Positions 1-8,547 of a stretch of 64,000 nt of DNA are shown here, piece after piece. The first letter of the stretch is position 1; every line of letters begins with the position of its first letter. The notes below the pieces were generated by a model. It saw nothing but the letters and a program-made list of their open reading frames with translations, did not search any database and had not been told where the DNA came from. The DNA comes from Mucilaginibacter arboris (GTDB lineage Bacteria; Bacteroidota; Bacteroidia; Sphingobacteriales; Sphingobacteriaceae). The stretch lies in contig NZ_WPIK01000001.1 in assembly GCF_009754915.1 (NCBI RefSeq), positions 310,001-374,000 on the forward strand, in the 5' to 3' direction. Both the position numbers and the translations under genes were made by a program.

Positions 1-246
1 AATTTTGTGGTATTTATCTACTACTTCCTGTGGTGTAACGCCTTCTTTACGTGCTTTTAAGGTGATTGGAACGCCGTGTTCATCAGAGCCACAAACAAAA
101 ATAACGTCTTTTTCTTTCAGGCGAAGGTAACGCACATACGTATCTGCTGGTACATATACGCCGGCTAAATGGCCAATGTGTACTGGCCCGTTAGTATAAG
201 GTAAAGCTGCGGTAACAGTATATCTTTTAATCTGATGATCTTCCAA
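1..246 (-). CDS. metG: Methionine--tRNA ligase, N-terminal part (cut by window edge)
   Basis: Reading the minus strand gives the class I aminoacyl-tRNA synthetase start: an [19 protein letters not shown] stretch with the HIGH signature, followed by the [15 protein letters not shown] block typical of MetRS. The enzyme charges tRNA(Met) with methionine in the cytoplasm. The frame has an in-frame stop (TAA) a few codons upstream and no ATG before the conserved block, so the start is most likely the TTG at 246, giving L/M-E-D-H-Q-I-K-R. A -7 box sits 27 bases upstream. Only about 82 codons are inside the window; the rest continues to the left. It is divergent from the ldcA gene. Confidence 0.93.
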   Translation of the reverse strand, partial: MEDHQIKRYTVTAALPYTNGPVHIGHLAGVYVPADTYVRYLRLKEKDVIFVCGSDEHGVPITLKARKEGVTPQEVVDKYHKI

Positions 247-272
247 AGTATTTGCGGGAATGTTTTAATTTG

Positions 273-280
273 CAAAGATA
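273..280 (-). promoter_or_regulatory. Putative -7 box of metG (TATCTTTG)
   Basis: The minus strand reads TATCTTTG, an exact match to the Bacteroidota -7 consensus TAnnTTTG, 27 bases before the TTG start of metG. I do not see a clear -33 TTG at the usual spacing. Confidence 0.5.
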
Positions 281-324
281 AGCCAATTTGTCTGCTCTTA
301 AAATCTGTTTAAATAATATCGACG

Positions 325-1221
325 ATGATCCAGCCTCCTTATTTAAAAATTGGCGATAAAGTTGCCATTACTTGTCCGGCCAAAAAATTGCTGCAGCCCA
401 TGACGGATGCGGTTGCACTTTTGGAATCCTGGGGACTAAAAGTTGTTTTAGGTGAAACCGTAAATGCTTCTTATAACCAATTTGCGGGAGAGGATGCTTT
501 ACGGGCTGCAGATTTACAAGGCTTTATTAAAGACGATAGCATCAAAGCTATTTTTGCTGCCCGCGGCGGATACGGTACGATCCGGATGATTGATGATGTA
601 GATTTTTCATCGATAAAAGAAGCACCAAAATGGATCATCGGTTTTAGCGATATTACCGTCTTGCATGCACACGTTTTTGCTGCTTTCGGTTTGCAAAGTA
701 TCCACGGACAAATGCCGCTAACCATTCCGGATGGAACGGCAGAATCTTTGCAAACACTCAGAAAAGCTTTGTTTGGAGAAGATGTCGGTTATCAATTCTC
801 CGCAGAAAAACTAAACCGAATGGGCGAAGCGCAAGGAATTTTAGTTGGCGGAAATTTGGCTTTGCTTATTGCTGTTTCGGGTTCTGTTTCTGATTTTGTT
901 TATAGCGGAAAGATTTTGTTTATAGAAGATGTGGGCGAATATTTGTATTCCATCGACAGAATGATGCGGACTTTAAAACGGGCCGGAAAGCTAAAAAACC
1001 TGGCAGGTTTAATGGTTGGCAGCTTTACAGAGTTGAAAGATAACGAAACACCATTCGGGCAAACAGCGGAAGAAATTATTTTTGAAACAGTAAAAGAATA
1101 CGATTACCCGGTTTGCTTTAATTTTCCGGCCGGACATATTTCGAATAATCAAGCTTTGATCCTGGGAAAAACACTAAATTTAACTGTGCAAAAAGAGCAT
1201 ACAACTGCAAAATATTTATAA
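325..1221 (+). CDS. ldcA: LD-carboxypeptidase (peptidase S66, LdcA)
   Basis: Serine peptidase of family S66, which removes the terminal D-Ala from murein tetrapeptides during cell-wall recycling. At 298 residues it has the usual family length. The Ser-Glu-His triad is visible: Ser108 in GFSD, Glu201 in IEDVGE and His271 in GHISNN, plus the RGGYG loop near residue 80. There is no signal peptide, so it is probably cytoplasmic. The DoxX gene starts 1 base after its stop and the OmpA-like gene overlaps that one, so the three probably form one transcript. Two near-copies of the dispersed 12-mer lie in this gene (464-475 and 614-625, one mismatch each), read as NAS-Y and IKEA. Confidence 0.93.
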   Translation: MIQPPYLKIGDKVAITCPAKKLLQPMTDAVALLESWGLKVVLGETVNASYNQFAGEDALRAADLQGFIKDDSIKAIFAARGGYGTIRMIDDVDFSSIKEAPKWIIGFSDITVLHAHVFAAFGLQSIHGQMPLTIPDGTAESLQTLRKALFGEDVGYQFSAEKLNRMGEAQGILVGGNLALLIAVSGSVSDFVYSGKILFIEDVGEYLYSIDRMMRTLKRAGKLKNLAGLMVGSFTELKDNETPFGQTAEEIIFETVKEYDYPVCFNFPAGHISNNQALILGKTLNLTVQKEHTTAKYL

Positions 1222-1222
1222 C

Positions 1223-1630
1223 ATGGCAATTTTTGAGAATTTAGTAAAGTATAAAAACCTCGGGCTTTTGATTATCCGTTTGGGTCTGGGCGTTATGTTT
1301 ATTTATCATGGTGTGCCTAAACTTGCAGGCGGACCAGAACATTGGGAAAAAATAGGCGGTTCCATGAATGTTATTGGTATTAATTTCGCACCGGCCTTTT
1401 GGGGTTTCATGGCTGCCATTACCGAAACTTTCGGCGGTTTATTGTTAATCATCGGCTTGGTTTTCCGTCCGGTTTGTTTGCTGCTGTTTATCAATTTGAT
1501 TATCGCTGCTTTAACGCATTTCAGCAAAGGCGGAGGTTTAGAAAGTGCGGCACATGCTATTGAAGATGCCATTATGTTTTTAGGATTGTTTTTTATAGGC
1601 CCTGGCATTTATAGCATTGATAAAAAATGA
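1223..1630 (+). CDS. DoxX family membrane protein
   Basis: A 135-residue protein with four predicted membrane helices and the family pattern near the N-terminus (LLIIRLGLGVMFIYHGVPKL, then a GxxxxWxxxG stretch and a FGGLLLIIGL helix). DoxX proteins are small inner-membrane proteins linked in some bacteria to oxidative stress and thiol homeostasis; the exact role here is unknown. It lies between ldcA (1 base gap) and the OmpA-like gene, whose ATG overlaps its TGA by 4 bases, so translational coupling is likely. Confidence 0.85.
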   Translation: MAIFENLVKYKNLGLLIIRLGLGVMFIYHGVPKLAGGPEHWEKIGGSMNVIGINFAPAFWGFMAAITETFGGLLLIIGLVFRPVCLLLFINLIIAALTHFSKGGGLESAAHAIEDAIMFLGLFFIGPGIYSIDKK

Positions 1631-2823
1631 ACGGTAAGCGGCTGCTATTTATCTTATTACTAATAAGTTTAAAAGTTAGCGGCCAGAATAACTATGCCTT
1701 AAAAGGTGATTATGCAGATGCTGTAAACTTAAATATCCATCAAAAATATACTTTTCCTGCTTCTGCAAAAGGTTTTGGTAAAATTCAGGAATATCCGATA
1801 AATAAAGCACGTTCACGCTATCTTTTTGAAAAGGAAAGGAACACTTGCTGGTTTAGTTTAAGTGTAGAAAATGATGGTTTTCTCACTTTTGATATTATCC
1901 CGTTTTCTGCAAGCGATGATTACGACTGGATGCTTTTTAAAGAAATTACAATTGGTTCTGGCAACAGCAGGATTGATTATAACAAACCTATACGTACCAA
2001 CAATAGCCGTAACGATGGTACAATTGCAGGCAAAACAGGCTTAAAAGAAGGTTTTTTTAACCTGTTTACCGCTCCGGGCCCTGGTAAAAGCTATTCTAAA
2101 CCTATTTCCGTTTATAAAGGCGAAAATTATATTTTGGTTGTGGATAATATTTATCCAGGCGGCAAAGGCTTTACTTTTTCTTCTCAGATCAGTAAAACCT
2201 TATCCCCTCCAATATCAAATTCTTTAATGAGTGGTTTTATTACTGATAAAGAAAGCATGCTACCATTGCAAGCAGCAATTACAGTTGAAGATACCGCAGG
2301 AAAAATGGTTGCGGGCACGGTTTCAGATTCCTTGACCGGAAAATTTAGTTTTAAAGTGCCGCCAGAAGATAAATTGATGATTACCATCAGCAAAAAAGGG
2401 TATGTGCTGGTCAATGATTTTTTATCGGTAAAAACAGTATGGCAACAAAACTATCAGTTGCAAAAGTTAAAAGAAGGCGCCCGCATCATCTTTTACAACA
2501 TTCATTTTTTGCCGAACAGCCCTGCCATTGTTAATACTTCCGGAACTGATTTAAACAATTTGTTAACTTTTTTACAGGAGGAAAAGAACTGGAAAATACA
2601 GATTATCGGCCATACCAATTCTAATGTTTTTACGGATGAACATTACCTGCAACAGCTATCCGAAAGGCGCGCCTGGGCAGTAAAAACGTTTCTGTTGCAA
2701 CATGGTATTGCCAATAACCGGATCCGATGCTTTGGTTTAGGCGGAAAAAACCCTTTGTATGACAATAAAAAACCCGAAGAAGCGGTTAAGAACCTCCGGG
2801 TTGAAATTGTGCTGGAAAAGTAA
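1627..2823 (+). CDS. OmpA-like C-terminal domain protein, secreted
   Basis: 398 residues. A signal peptide (MNGKRLLFILLLISLKVSG) is followed by a beta-rich N-terminal region of about 170 residues that I do not recognise, then a carboxypeptidase-regulatory-like segment around residues 205-270 (SGFITDKESMLPLQAAITV...), then an OmpA/MotB-type peptidoglycan-binding domain at about 285-398. That last domain shows the LSERRAWAVKTFLL helix and a G-GGKNP loop followed by NLRVEI. It is probably anchored between outer membrane and peptidoglycan. It overlaps the DoxX gene by 4 bases and converges on susD. Confidence 0.85.
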   Translation: MNGKRLLFILLLISLKVSGQNNYALKGDYADAVNLNIHQKYTFPASAKGFGKIQEYPINKARSRYLFEKERNTCWFSLSVENDGFLTFDIIPFSASDDYDWMLFKEITIGSGNSRIDYNKPIRTNNSRNDGTIAGKTGLKEGFFNLFTAPGPGKSYSKPISVYKGENYILVVDNIYPGGKGFTFSSQISKTLSPPISNSLMSGFITDKESMLPLQAAITVEDTAGKMVAGTVSDSLTGKFSFKVPPEDKLMITISKKGYVLVNDFLSVKTVWQQNYQLQKLKEGARIIFYNIHFLPNSPAIVNTSGTDLNNLLTFLQEEKNWKIQIIGHTNSNVFTDEHYLQQLSERRAWAVKTFLLQHGIANNRIRCFGLGGKNPLYDNKKPEEAVKNLRVEIVLEK

Positions 2824-2859
2824 TAGTAGGAAAATTATTTCTTTCTCATTTGAAGAGAA

Positions 2860-2881
2860 CCTGAAGCCCGATAACTTCAGG
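2860..2881. terminator. Small hairpin between convergent genes
   Basis: CCTGAAG at 2860-2866 pairs with CTTCAGG at 2875-2881 over an 8-base loop. It lies between two convergent genes and could end both transcripts. The T-tracts are weak, so this is only a moderate call. Confidence 0.5.
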
Positions 2882-2909
2882 GGTTAAATTATAATTAACT
2901 ATAAACTAA

Positions 2910-4385
2910 TTAAGGGTTAGACGTCATCAGCTTGTTATATAAAAGTTCACTATTCGGAATTGGCCATATATATCTGGGGTCAGATGAAGTAATGGCAGGA
3001 ACAGTACCTTTGGCCGGTATAGTTAATCCTAACCGTACCAAATCAATATTTCTTAAGCCTTCACCCAAAAACTCAATATTTCGTTCTTGTAAAATAGCAT
3101 TAACCAAGTCTATGTAGGTGTCAAAGCTGGCTGTTGTATAGGTGGTACTTGCATCAGCACGGTGCCGTACAGCATTTAACAAAGCTACCGCTTGTACATC
3201 TACCGATTGTGTACTGCGCGCCCGGGCTTCAGCCAAACTTAACAATACCTCTGGCCAGCGCATTACAGGAGCCCAATCAGTGTAAGGCGATACTGTTGGA
3301 AATTTTGTAATACAGCCCCGTCCACTTTTTGTAGCCACAAAACCTCGCCTGAGATCTGAAGTTTTCCAATTTGCATCCGCGATAACACCATTGGGGTTCA
3401 AGTAAAACTCTGTAGAGCCTAAGCCGCCAAAGTAGTCTGCTAACGCACTTTGCGAGCCAGGAGTTTCAGTAGCATTCACAAAAGGCATAGAAAAAACAGA
3501 TTCTGTAGTAGTATAAGAAGTAAATGCGGCAGCCGGAGTAGCCTGAAGTGTATTTGCCACGCCAGAGCTGGCAGTAAATGGCGCACTGACAGGAACAATT
3601 TTATTTGCTTCGTTTATTACATCAGTCCATTTTTGCATGGTAAGGTAAACACGAGTCAACAAAGCAATAGCTGTATTTTTATGCGCCCGTGTAGTGTTAG
3701 TTGCAGCATCTGCATAGTTTGTAGGCAAGCCTGTTTCTGCTGCTTGTAGGTCACTAATTATTTGCGTATATACTTGTGCTACAGTACTACGTGCCAGGTC
3801 ATAGTTATTATAGGAGCTATTACCTGTTAAACGAAGCGGTAGCCCCGGTTGGCTCCCGTTGCCATCCCAGTAGGGCCGGCAGTACAGTTGCAGCAGACTG
3901 TAATAAGCTAATGCCCTTAAAAACTTAGCTTCAGCTACATAATAGGCCCCTTGAGTACTTCCAACTACCGAGGTTCCTTTAGCAGCCATGCCATCAATAA
4001 ATAGGTTGCAACTATTAATTGTACGGTATTCTGCGGTCCATAAACCTTCTACTTCTGATGCTGTACTGGTTACCGTTTCATTCCAGGTTTGATATGCTGT
4101 TACCGAGTTTGCAGTGTAATTAAGCCAGTTATCCGCCTTAACATCATTATAAATCTGGTAACGGCCACCAAAAATCGAATTATAGGTAGTTGCATTTGAG
4201 GTTGTGCTTTGACGAATACTAGCATACAATCCCAATACCTGAGAGTTTATACGTGCAGAAGTAGTAAAAGGCTGATAGTCTTGATCTGAAACCTGCGTTT
4301 GTGATACAGGGGTCAGCAAGCTTTTTTGGCATGAGATACTTAACATTACCCCCATACCGAGTATAATTAAAAACTTCTTTTTCAT
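2910..4385 (-). CDS. SusD/RagB family nutrient-binding lipoprotein
   Basis: 491 residues. It has a lipoprotein signal peptide with a cysteine in a lipobox-like context (MLSISC at about residues 14-19). It shows the SusD pattern: a TPR-rich body (WTAEYRTINSCNLFIDGM, AEAKFLRALAYYSLLQLYCRPYW) and the C-terminal block with ILQERNIEFLGEGLRNIDLVR and IPNSELLYN. SusD proteins sit on the cell surface as a lid on the SusC channel and bind glycans or other oligomers. It lies 18 bases behind its SusC partner and shares its transcript. No glycosidase, peptidase or regulator lies beside the pair, so the ligand cannot be inferred. Confidence 0.92.
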   Translation of the reverse strand: MKKKFLIILGMGVMLSISCQKSLLTPVSQTQVSDQDYQPFTTSARINSQVLGLYASIRQSTTSNATTYNSIFGGRYQIYNDVKADNWLNYTANSVTAYQTWNETVTSTASEVEGLWTAEYRTINSCNLFIDGMAAKGTSVVGSTQGAYYVAEAKFLRALAYYSLLQLYCRPYWDGNGSQPGLPLRLTGNSSYNNYDLARSTVAQVYTQIISDLQAAETGLPTNYADAATNTTRAHKNTAIALLTRVYLTMQKWTDVINEANKIVPVSAPFTASSGVANTLQATPAAAFTSYTTTESVFSMPFVNATETPGSQSALADYFGGLGSTEFYLNPNGVIADANWKTSDLRRGFVATKSGRGCITKFPTVSPYTDWAPVMRWPEVLLSLAEARARSTQSVDVQAVALLNAVRHRADASTTYTTASFDTYIDLVNAILQERNIEFLGEGLRNIDLVRLGLTIPAKGTVPAITSSDPRYIWPIPNSELLYNKLMTSNP

Positions 4386-4403
4386 TTCTTTTGATTTTTC
4401 TTG

Positions 4404-7400
4404 TTAGAATTTAACTTGCAAACCTGCTGTAATGGTTCTCTGGTTAGCTGCCGTGTTCCTGTCAATACCCTGACTTGAATTACCACCAGTACCGTTGGAA
4501 GAAACTTCAGGGTCTGGACCTGGATATTTAGTAATGACAAACAGGTTATAAGCGCTTAGATATACCCGAAGGTTAGAAATACCGACTTTGTTTACCAAAG
4601 ATTTAGGCAGCGAATATCCAAACGTTCCTGATTTGAATTTCAGAAAATCTCCTTTATATACATTAATATCCAAAGGCAGAGTTGATCCGTTTGATACATT
4701 ATCACCGTAAACCACTTTTGGAATATTAGTAACCTGTCCCGGTGCAGTCCATCGGTTCAAAATATCAGTAGTATTGTTCCAGAAACGCTGGTCATGCAAA
4801 CCGGCACCTGTTCCATAATATACATAACCGCCCAGTGAGTAGGTAAACAGGATGTTCAAATCAAAGCTTTTATAGCGGAAGGTATTGCTAAAACCACCAT
4901 ATGCGGTAGGGCTGGTCTTTTTGTAATTAACCGCATCAGTAGCTTGGGTAATCGCTGGTGCTTTTGTTCCGTCAGCATAAGTCCAGTTGTATGCACCAGT
5001 TGGCGCGTAATACTGATAGTAAACTTTTTGGCCTGCACCATTAATAAATATCCTGCGGCCAGTAGCGGGGTCAACACCAGCAGTACGAACAATATATAAG
5101 TCACCAATAGGAGAACCTACCTGGCTTATGCTTACGGTTTCACTACCTGCTGTTATGCTGGTAAGAGAAGTAAGGCCCGGAGATAATGATGTAAGCTTGT
5201 TTTGGTTAAAGCTGATATTAAATGAAGGTGTCCAACTAAAATTTTTATTTTGAACAGCATTAGCATTTAGCGTAATTTCCAAACCTCGGTTATACATAGA
5301 AGCGATGTTAACTACCGGGTTACTTGGCAAACCTGCAGATGGTGCCTCATTAACCCCATATAACATATCAGAAATATTATTTTTGTAATAAGCAACTTCA
5401 CCAGTTATCCTGTCATTCAACACCCCAAAGTTGAAACCAATATCGGTTTTCTTACTGGTTTCCCAGCCTAATTGAGGATTACCGGTTTGGTTATAAGCCA
5501 ATGAAGCTGTTCCGTTATAAAGACCGCTATTATATAAGCCGAAAGACTGATAATCACTCAAGGTATTATTACCAACCTTGGCATAACTGGCCCTTATTTT
5601 AAAACTACTGAAGACTTTATCAGCACCTATGCCATGCCAAAAATTTTCGCGGGTTATTTCCCAGCCTAAACCAACGCCGGGGAAATATCCTTTTTTACTA
5701 TTAGCACCAAAGGCAGAGTATTCATCCTGGCGAATAGTACCACTTAGAAAGTATTTTTTATCAAAGTCATAATTTAAACGTCCGAAAAACGATACCAGGT
5801 AATTTTCTCCGTAGGATAAACCGGATGCATTGTTGGTACCCCAGCCAGCCTGGATAACATTAAATGCAGGGTCTGAGATTACAGTACGGTTTAAACCAAA
5901 ACCGCGTTGCGTACTACGTTGCTGTTCATTACCTAACAATAAGCTGAAGGAATTTTTACCAAACCCTTTATCAAACTGAGCCGTATTATCCCACACCCAT
6001 CTTTTATATTTGGTGTAACTGTCGGTAGCCGAACCGTTAGGATAACCATCTCCCTGGTAAGGGTTTTGATAAATATCATTATCAGAATAAAGATAATCAA
6101 TACCGTAAGTGGTTTTTAAGGTAATCCATGACAGGGGCTTTAGCTGAAAATAAAAATTTGAAGAAACATGATTGACTTCATTGTTGGAACGGTTCATATC
6201 TAATACCGGTACAATATTATAATACGAAGTAGATACACCTTTATCATTACCAAGCCCTAATGCATTACCATTCAAATTGTAAGAACCATCGTTATTGTAA
6301 GGCGATACGTTAGGAGGGCTTACCAATGGGATACGGCCTAAACCTGCAATGTTAAACGCTTCACCATTTTGAGAACCCGAAGTAGTAGCGGCCAAATTCT
6401 GTTCATCCGAGTAAGAAATTTTGCCACCCATTGAAATAATGTTGCTCACTTTGTGGTCAAGGTTTGCTGTAACACCCGTGCGGTTAAAGCTATTTTTAGC
6501 AAGGATACCATTTTGATTACTATAGTTAGCAGACAAGTAGTATGTAGTATTTTCGCTTCCGCCGGATACACTTACACTATTGCTATATGCCTTGCCTGTT
6601 CTATACACATAATCATTCCAATTAGTATTAATTTCCTTACCGTTTGCATCCGTTTCTAAGGCAAAGTAAGTATTGGCCAGATTGTAACCTGCATTACCCA
6701 GCGCTTCATTCTTCATCATTACATACTGCTCAGCGTTCAGCAGTTTAGGTAATCTTTGTACTTTGCTGATGCCATACCACGAATCTAACGTAACAACAGC
6801 CTTACCTTTTTTACCCTTTTTAGTTGTAACAAATACAACACCATTTGCCGCACGACTACCATAAATAGCTGTGGCAGAACCATCTTTTGCAATATCAATA
6901 CTTTCAATATCATCCGGATTAATATTACCTAAGGCATTACCAGCAGCAGAAGCCCCACTCACATCACCTGTATAGCTTGGTACACCATCTATTACAAATA
7001 ATGGCTGAGAACTTAATGACAAGGAGTTGATGCCCCGGATATTGATTACTGGCGGTGCGTTAAGTAAGCCATTAGGTATAGTAACCTGGGCGCCCGCGGC
7101 CCGCCCACCCAAAGCTTGTTCAAAATTTTGAACCGGCACTTCGGCTAAGTCCCGTCCCTTTATAGGAGTAATACTACCAATGTTATCCCGCCTCACCTGC
7201 GTACCATAACCAACTACCACTACTTCATTCAATTCGCTGGTCTGCCCGGATAAAGTAACATCTAAACGGTTACTGCTTGGTGTAACAGTTTGTGTATTAA
7301 AACCTATAAAAGTAAATACCAGCGATTGCCCAGGATCAGCTTTAATCGAATAGGACCCGTCAGGCCCTGTCTGAGTGCCTGTTTTAGTTCCTTTTACAAT

Positions 7401-7532
7401 TACACTTACTCCTGGCAATGGCAGTCCGTCTTGTTTTCCGGTAACTACACCCGTAATTGTTCGCCTTTGGGCAAATGCCACACTCGATAATGCAAATAAA
7501 ATCAAGAAAAGCTTAAGTAATTTTTGTTTCAT
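4404..7532 (-). CDS. SusC/RagA TonB-linked outer membrane transporter
   Basis: 1042 residues. In order: a signal peptide, a carboxypeptidase-D regulatory-like domain (about 22-105, starting RTITGVVTGKQDGLPLPGVS), the TonB-box-like VVVVGYGTQ stretch at about 105-113, a plug domain (LAEVPVQNFEQALGGRAAG..., INPDDIESIDIAKDGSATAIYG) and a C-terminal beta barrel ending in an aromatic/charged strand (GLQVKF). It imports ligands caught by the neighbouring SusD, using TonB energy. There is no STN domain and no anti-sigma/ECF gene beside it. The upstream region is very AT-rich. Confidence 0.94.
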   Translation of the reverse strand: MKQKLLKLFLILFALSSVAFAQRRTITGVVTGKQDGLPLPGVSVIVKGTKTGTQTGPDGSYSIKADPGQSLVFTFIGFNTQTVTPSSNRLDVTLSGQTSELNEVVVVGYGTQVRRDNIGSITPIKGRDLAEVPVQNFEQALGGRAAGAQVTIPNGLLNAPPVINIRGINSLSLSSQPLFVIDGVPSYTGDVSGASAAGNALGNINPDDIESIDIAKDGSATAIYGSRAANGVVFVTTKKGKKGKAVVTLDSWYGISKVQRLPKLLNAEQYVMMKNEALGNAGYNLANTYFALETDANGKEINTNWNDYVYRTGKAYSNSVSVSGGSENTTYYLSANYSNQNGILAKNSFNRTGVTANLDHKVSNIISMGGKISYSDEQNLAATTSGSQNGEAFNIAGLGRIPLVSPPNVSPYNNDGSYNLNGNALGLGNDKGVSTSYYNIVPVLDMNRSNNEVNHVSSNFYFQLKPLSWITLKTTYGIDYLYSDNDIYQNPYQGDGYPNGSATDSYTKYKRWVWDNTAQFDKGFGKNSFSLLLGNEQQRSTQRGFGLNRTVISDPAFNVIQAGWGTNNASGLSYGENYLVSFFGRLNYDFDKKYFLSGTIRQDEYSAFGANSKKGYFPGVGLGWEITRENFWHGIGADKVFSSFKIRASYAKVGNNTLSDYQSFGLYNSGLYNGTASLAYNQTGNPQLGWETSKKTDIGFNFGVLNDRITGEVAYYKNNISDMLYGVNEAPSAGLPSNPVVNIASMYNRGLEITLNANAVQNKNFSWTPSFNISFNQNKLTSLSPGLTSLTSITAGSETVSISQVGSPIGDLYIVRTAGVDPATGRRIFINGAGQKVYYQYYAPTGAYNWTYADGTKAPAITQATDAVNYKKTSPTAYGGFSNTFRYKSFDLNILFTYSLGGYVYYGTGAGLHDQRFWNNTTDILNRWTAPGQVTNIPKVVYGDNVSNGSTLPLDINVYKGDFLKFKSGTFGYSLPKSLVNKVGISNLRVYLSAYNLFVITKYPGPDPEVSSNGTGGNSSQGIDRNTAANQRTITAGLQVKF

Positions 7533-8148
7533 ACTTATTATTTTAATTAAAACGATTGCAAGTTATGCAATAATTCTTAAATTACTAATAAATACATCAT
7601 TTATTCAATAATTTTACAATTAAAATTAAAAAAGATTGTTATTTTCTAATTTTTATCATAAAAAACTTATCATTTTTTATTTTAATTAAGATTATTTTAT
7701 TTTTTAATAATAAAAGTTGTTTATTTCTAAATTTTAAGGCAAATTTTAAAACAGTATTTTTTAAAATAATCTATTTAGGCTTAAATAAAAGTTACATTAT
7801 GCTTTTTTGTGATTTTTATATCCAAAATAGGAGTTATAGCAATAAATATATTTCATTTTAAGCTATGTTTAAGTTTTGACTGCTTGGAAACCCTTCCCTC
7901 ATTTTCGAAAGCTAAAAAACCTTCGATTTTAATTATTGATATTCCTGCTATCAATACGGTTTGCAAAACATGATTTTGAACGGAAGGAAACCATGCCCTA
8001 TTTTTTTAGATAAGAGGTATTTAAACTTTGCAAGCTTTATCGCTGATGCTTCTTTTATCGATATTAAATAATTGCCTTGCAATAAAGCGTTAGGTTTTGC
8101 ATGAAAAAACATCACTAAAAATTATTTTCATTTATTTAGTACCATGCA
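7533..8148. other. AT-rich intergenic region between susC and padR
   Basis: About 600 bases with no credible gene. The part next to susC (about 7600-7800) consists almost entirely of A/T runs, as expected for an UP-like promoter/leader region of the susC transcript on the minus strand. One exact copy of the dispersed 12-mer lies at 8046-8057. The padR promoter begins at the right edge. I see no tRNA or other structured RNA. Confidence 0.6.
8046..8057 (+). repeat. Dispersed 12-mer ATGCTTCTTTTA, intergenic copy
   Basis: Exact copy, flanked by G on the left and TCGAT on the right. It stands alone between susC and padR. Confidence 0.9.
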
Positions 8149-8180
8149 TTGCATAATACAATCCTAAACATATATCTTTG
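8149..8180 (+). promoter_or_regulatory. Putative promoter of the padR-pspC operon
   Basis: A -33 TTG at 8149-8151 and a -7 box TATCTTTG at 8173-8180 are separated by 21 bases, a good Bacteroidota promoter. The ATG at 8185 is only 4 bases after the -7 box, so the mRNA may be leaderless. An in-frame TTG at 8149 lies inside the promoter and is therefore an unlikely start. Confidence 0.6.
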
Positions 8181-8184
8181 TATT

Positions 8185-8526
8185 ATGATATTGGAAAATA
8201 CGCAAACCCAAATGAGGAAAGGGATACTGGAGTACTGTATTCTCGCTATTATTTCCCGCGGGGAAATTTATGCCTCGGATATTATTGCTGAATTAAAGAA
8301 AGCGAAGCTGCTGGTTGTTGAAGGGACTTTGTACCCGCTGCTGACCCGCCTTAAAAATAATGGTTTGCTCAGTTATAACTGGGTAGAATCTACTTCCGGT
8401 CCGCCCAGAAAATATTACCAGTTAACACCAGAAGGTTCTGTGCTGCTCCAACAGCTTGACAAAACCTGGCAGGAGTTATCTTTTGCAGTAGAAATCTCTT
8501 TAAAAGACAGAAATAATAACCTATAA
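8185..8526 (+). CDS. PadR family transcriptional regulator
   Basis: 113 residues from the ATG at 8185. It is a winged-helix DNA-binding protein: the QMRKGILEYCILAIISRGEIYASDIIAELKKA helices, then the VVEGTLYPLLTRLKNNGLLSY recognition helix and wing, then PPRKYYQLTPEGS. PadR proteins of this short subgroup repress nearby membrane-stress or efflux genes. Here the next gene (21 bases downstream) encodes a PspC-domain membrane protein, a pairing often seen in Bacteroidota, so the operon is probably self-regulated. I chose the start because the longer reading frame begins inside the promoter. Confidence 0.9.
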   Translation: MILENTQTQMRKGILEYCILAIISRGEIYASDIIAELKKAKLLVVEGTLYPLLTRLKNNGLLSYNWVESTSGPPRKYYQLTPEGSVLLQQLDKTWQELSFAVEISLKDRNNNL

Positions 8527-8547
8527 ACCTATTATACCTATCCCATC

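Noticed and set aside
7600-7800. AT-rich stretch as replication origin
   Set aside because: No DnaA-box cluster, no dnaA or gidA nearby; it fits a susC upstream region better.
8149-8184. Longer N-terminus of the PadR protein from a TTG
   Set aside because: This stretch contains the -33 and -7 promoter elements, so it cannot be part of the mRNA.
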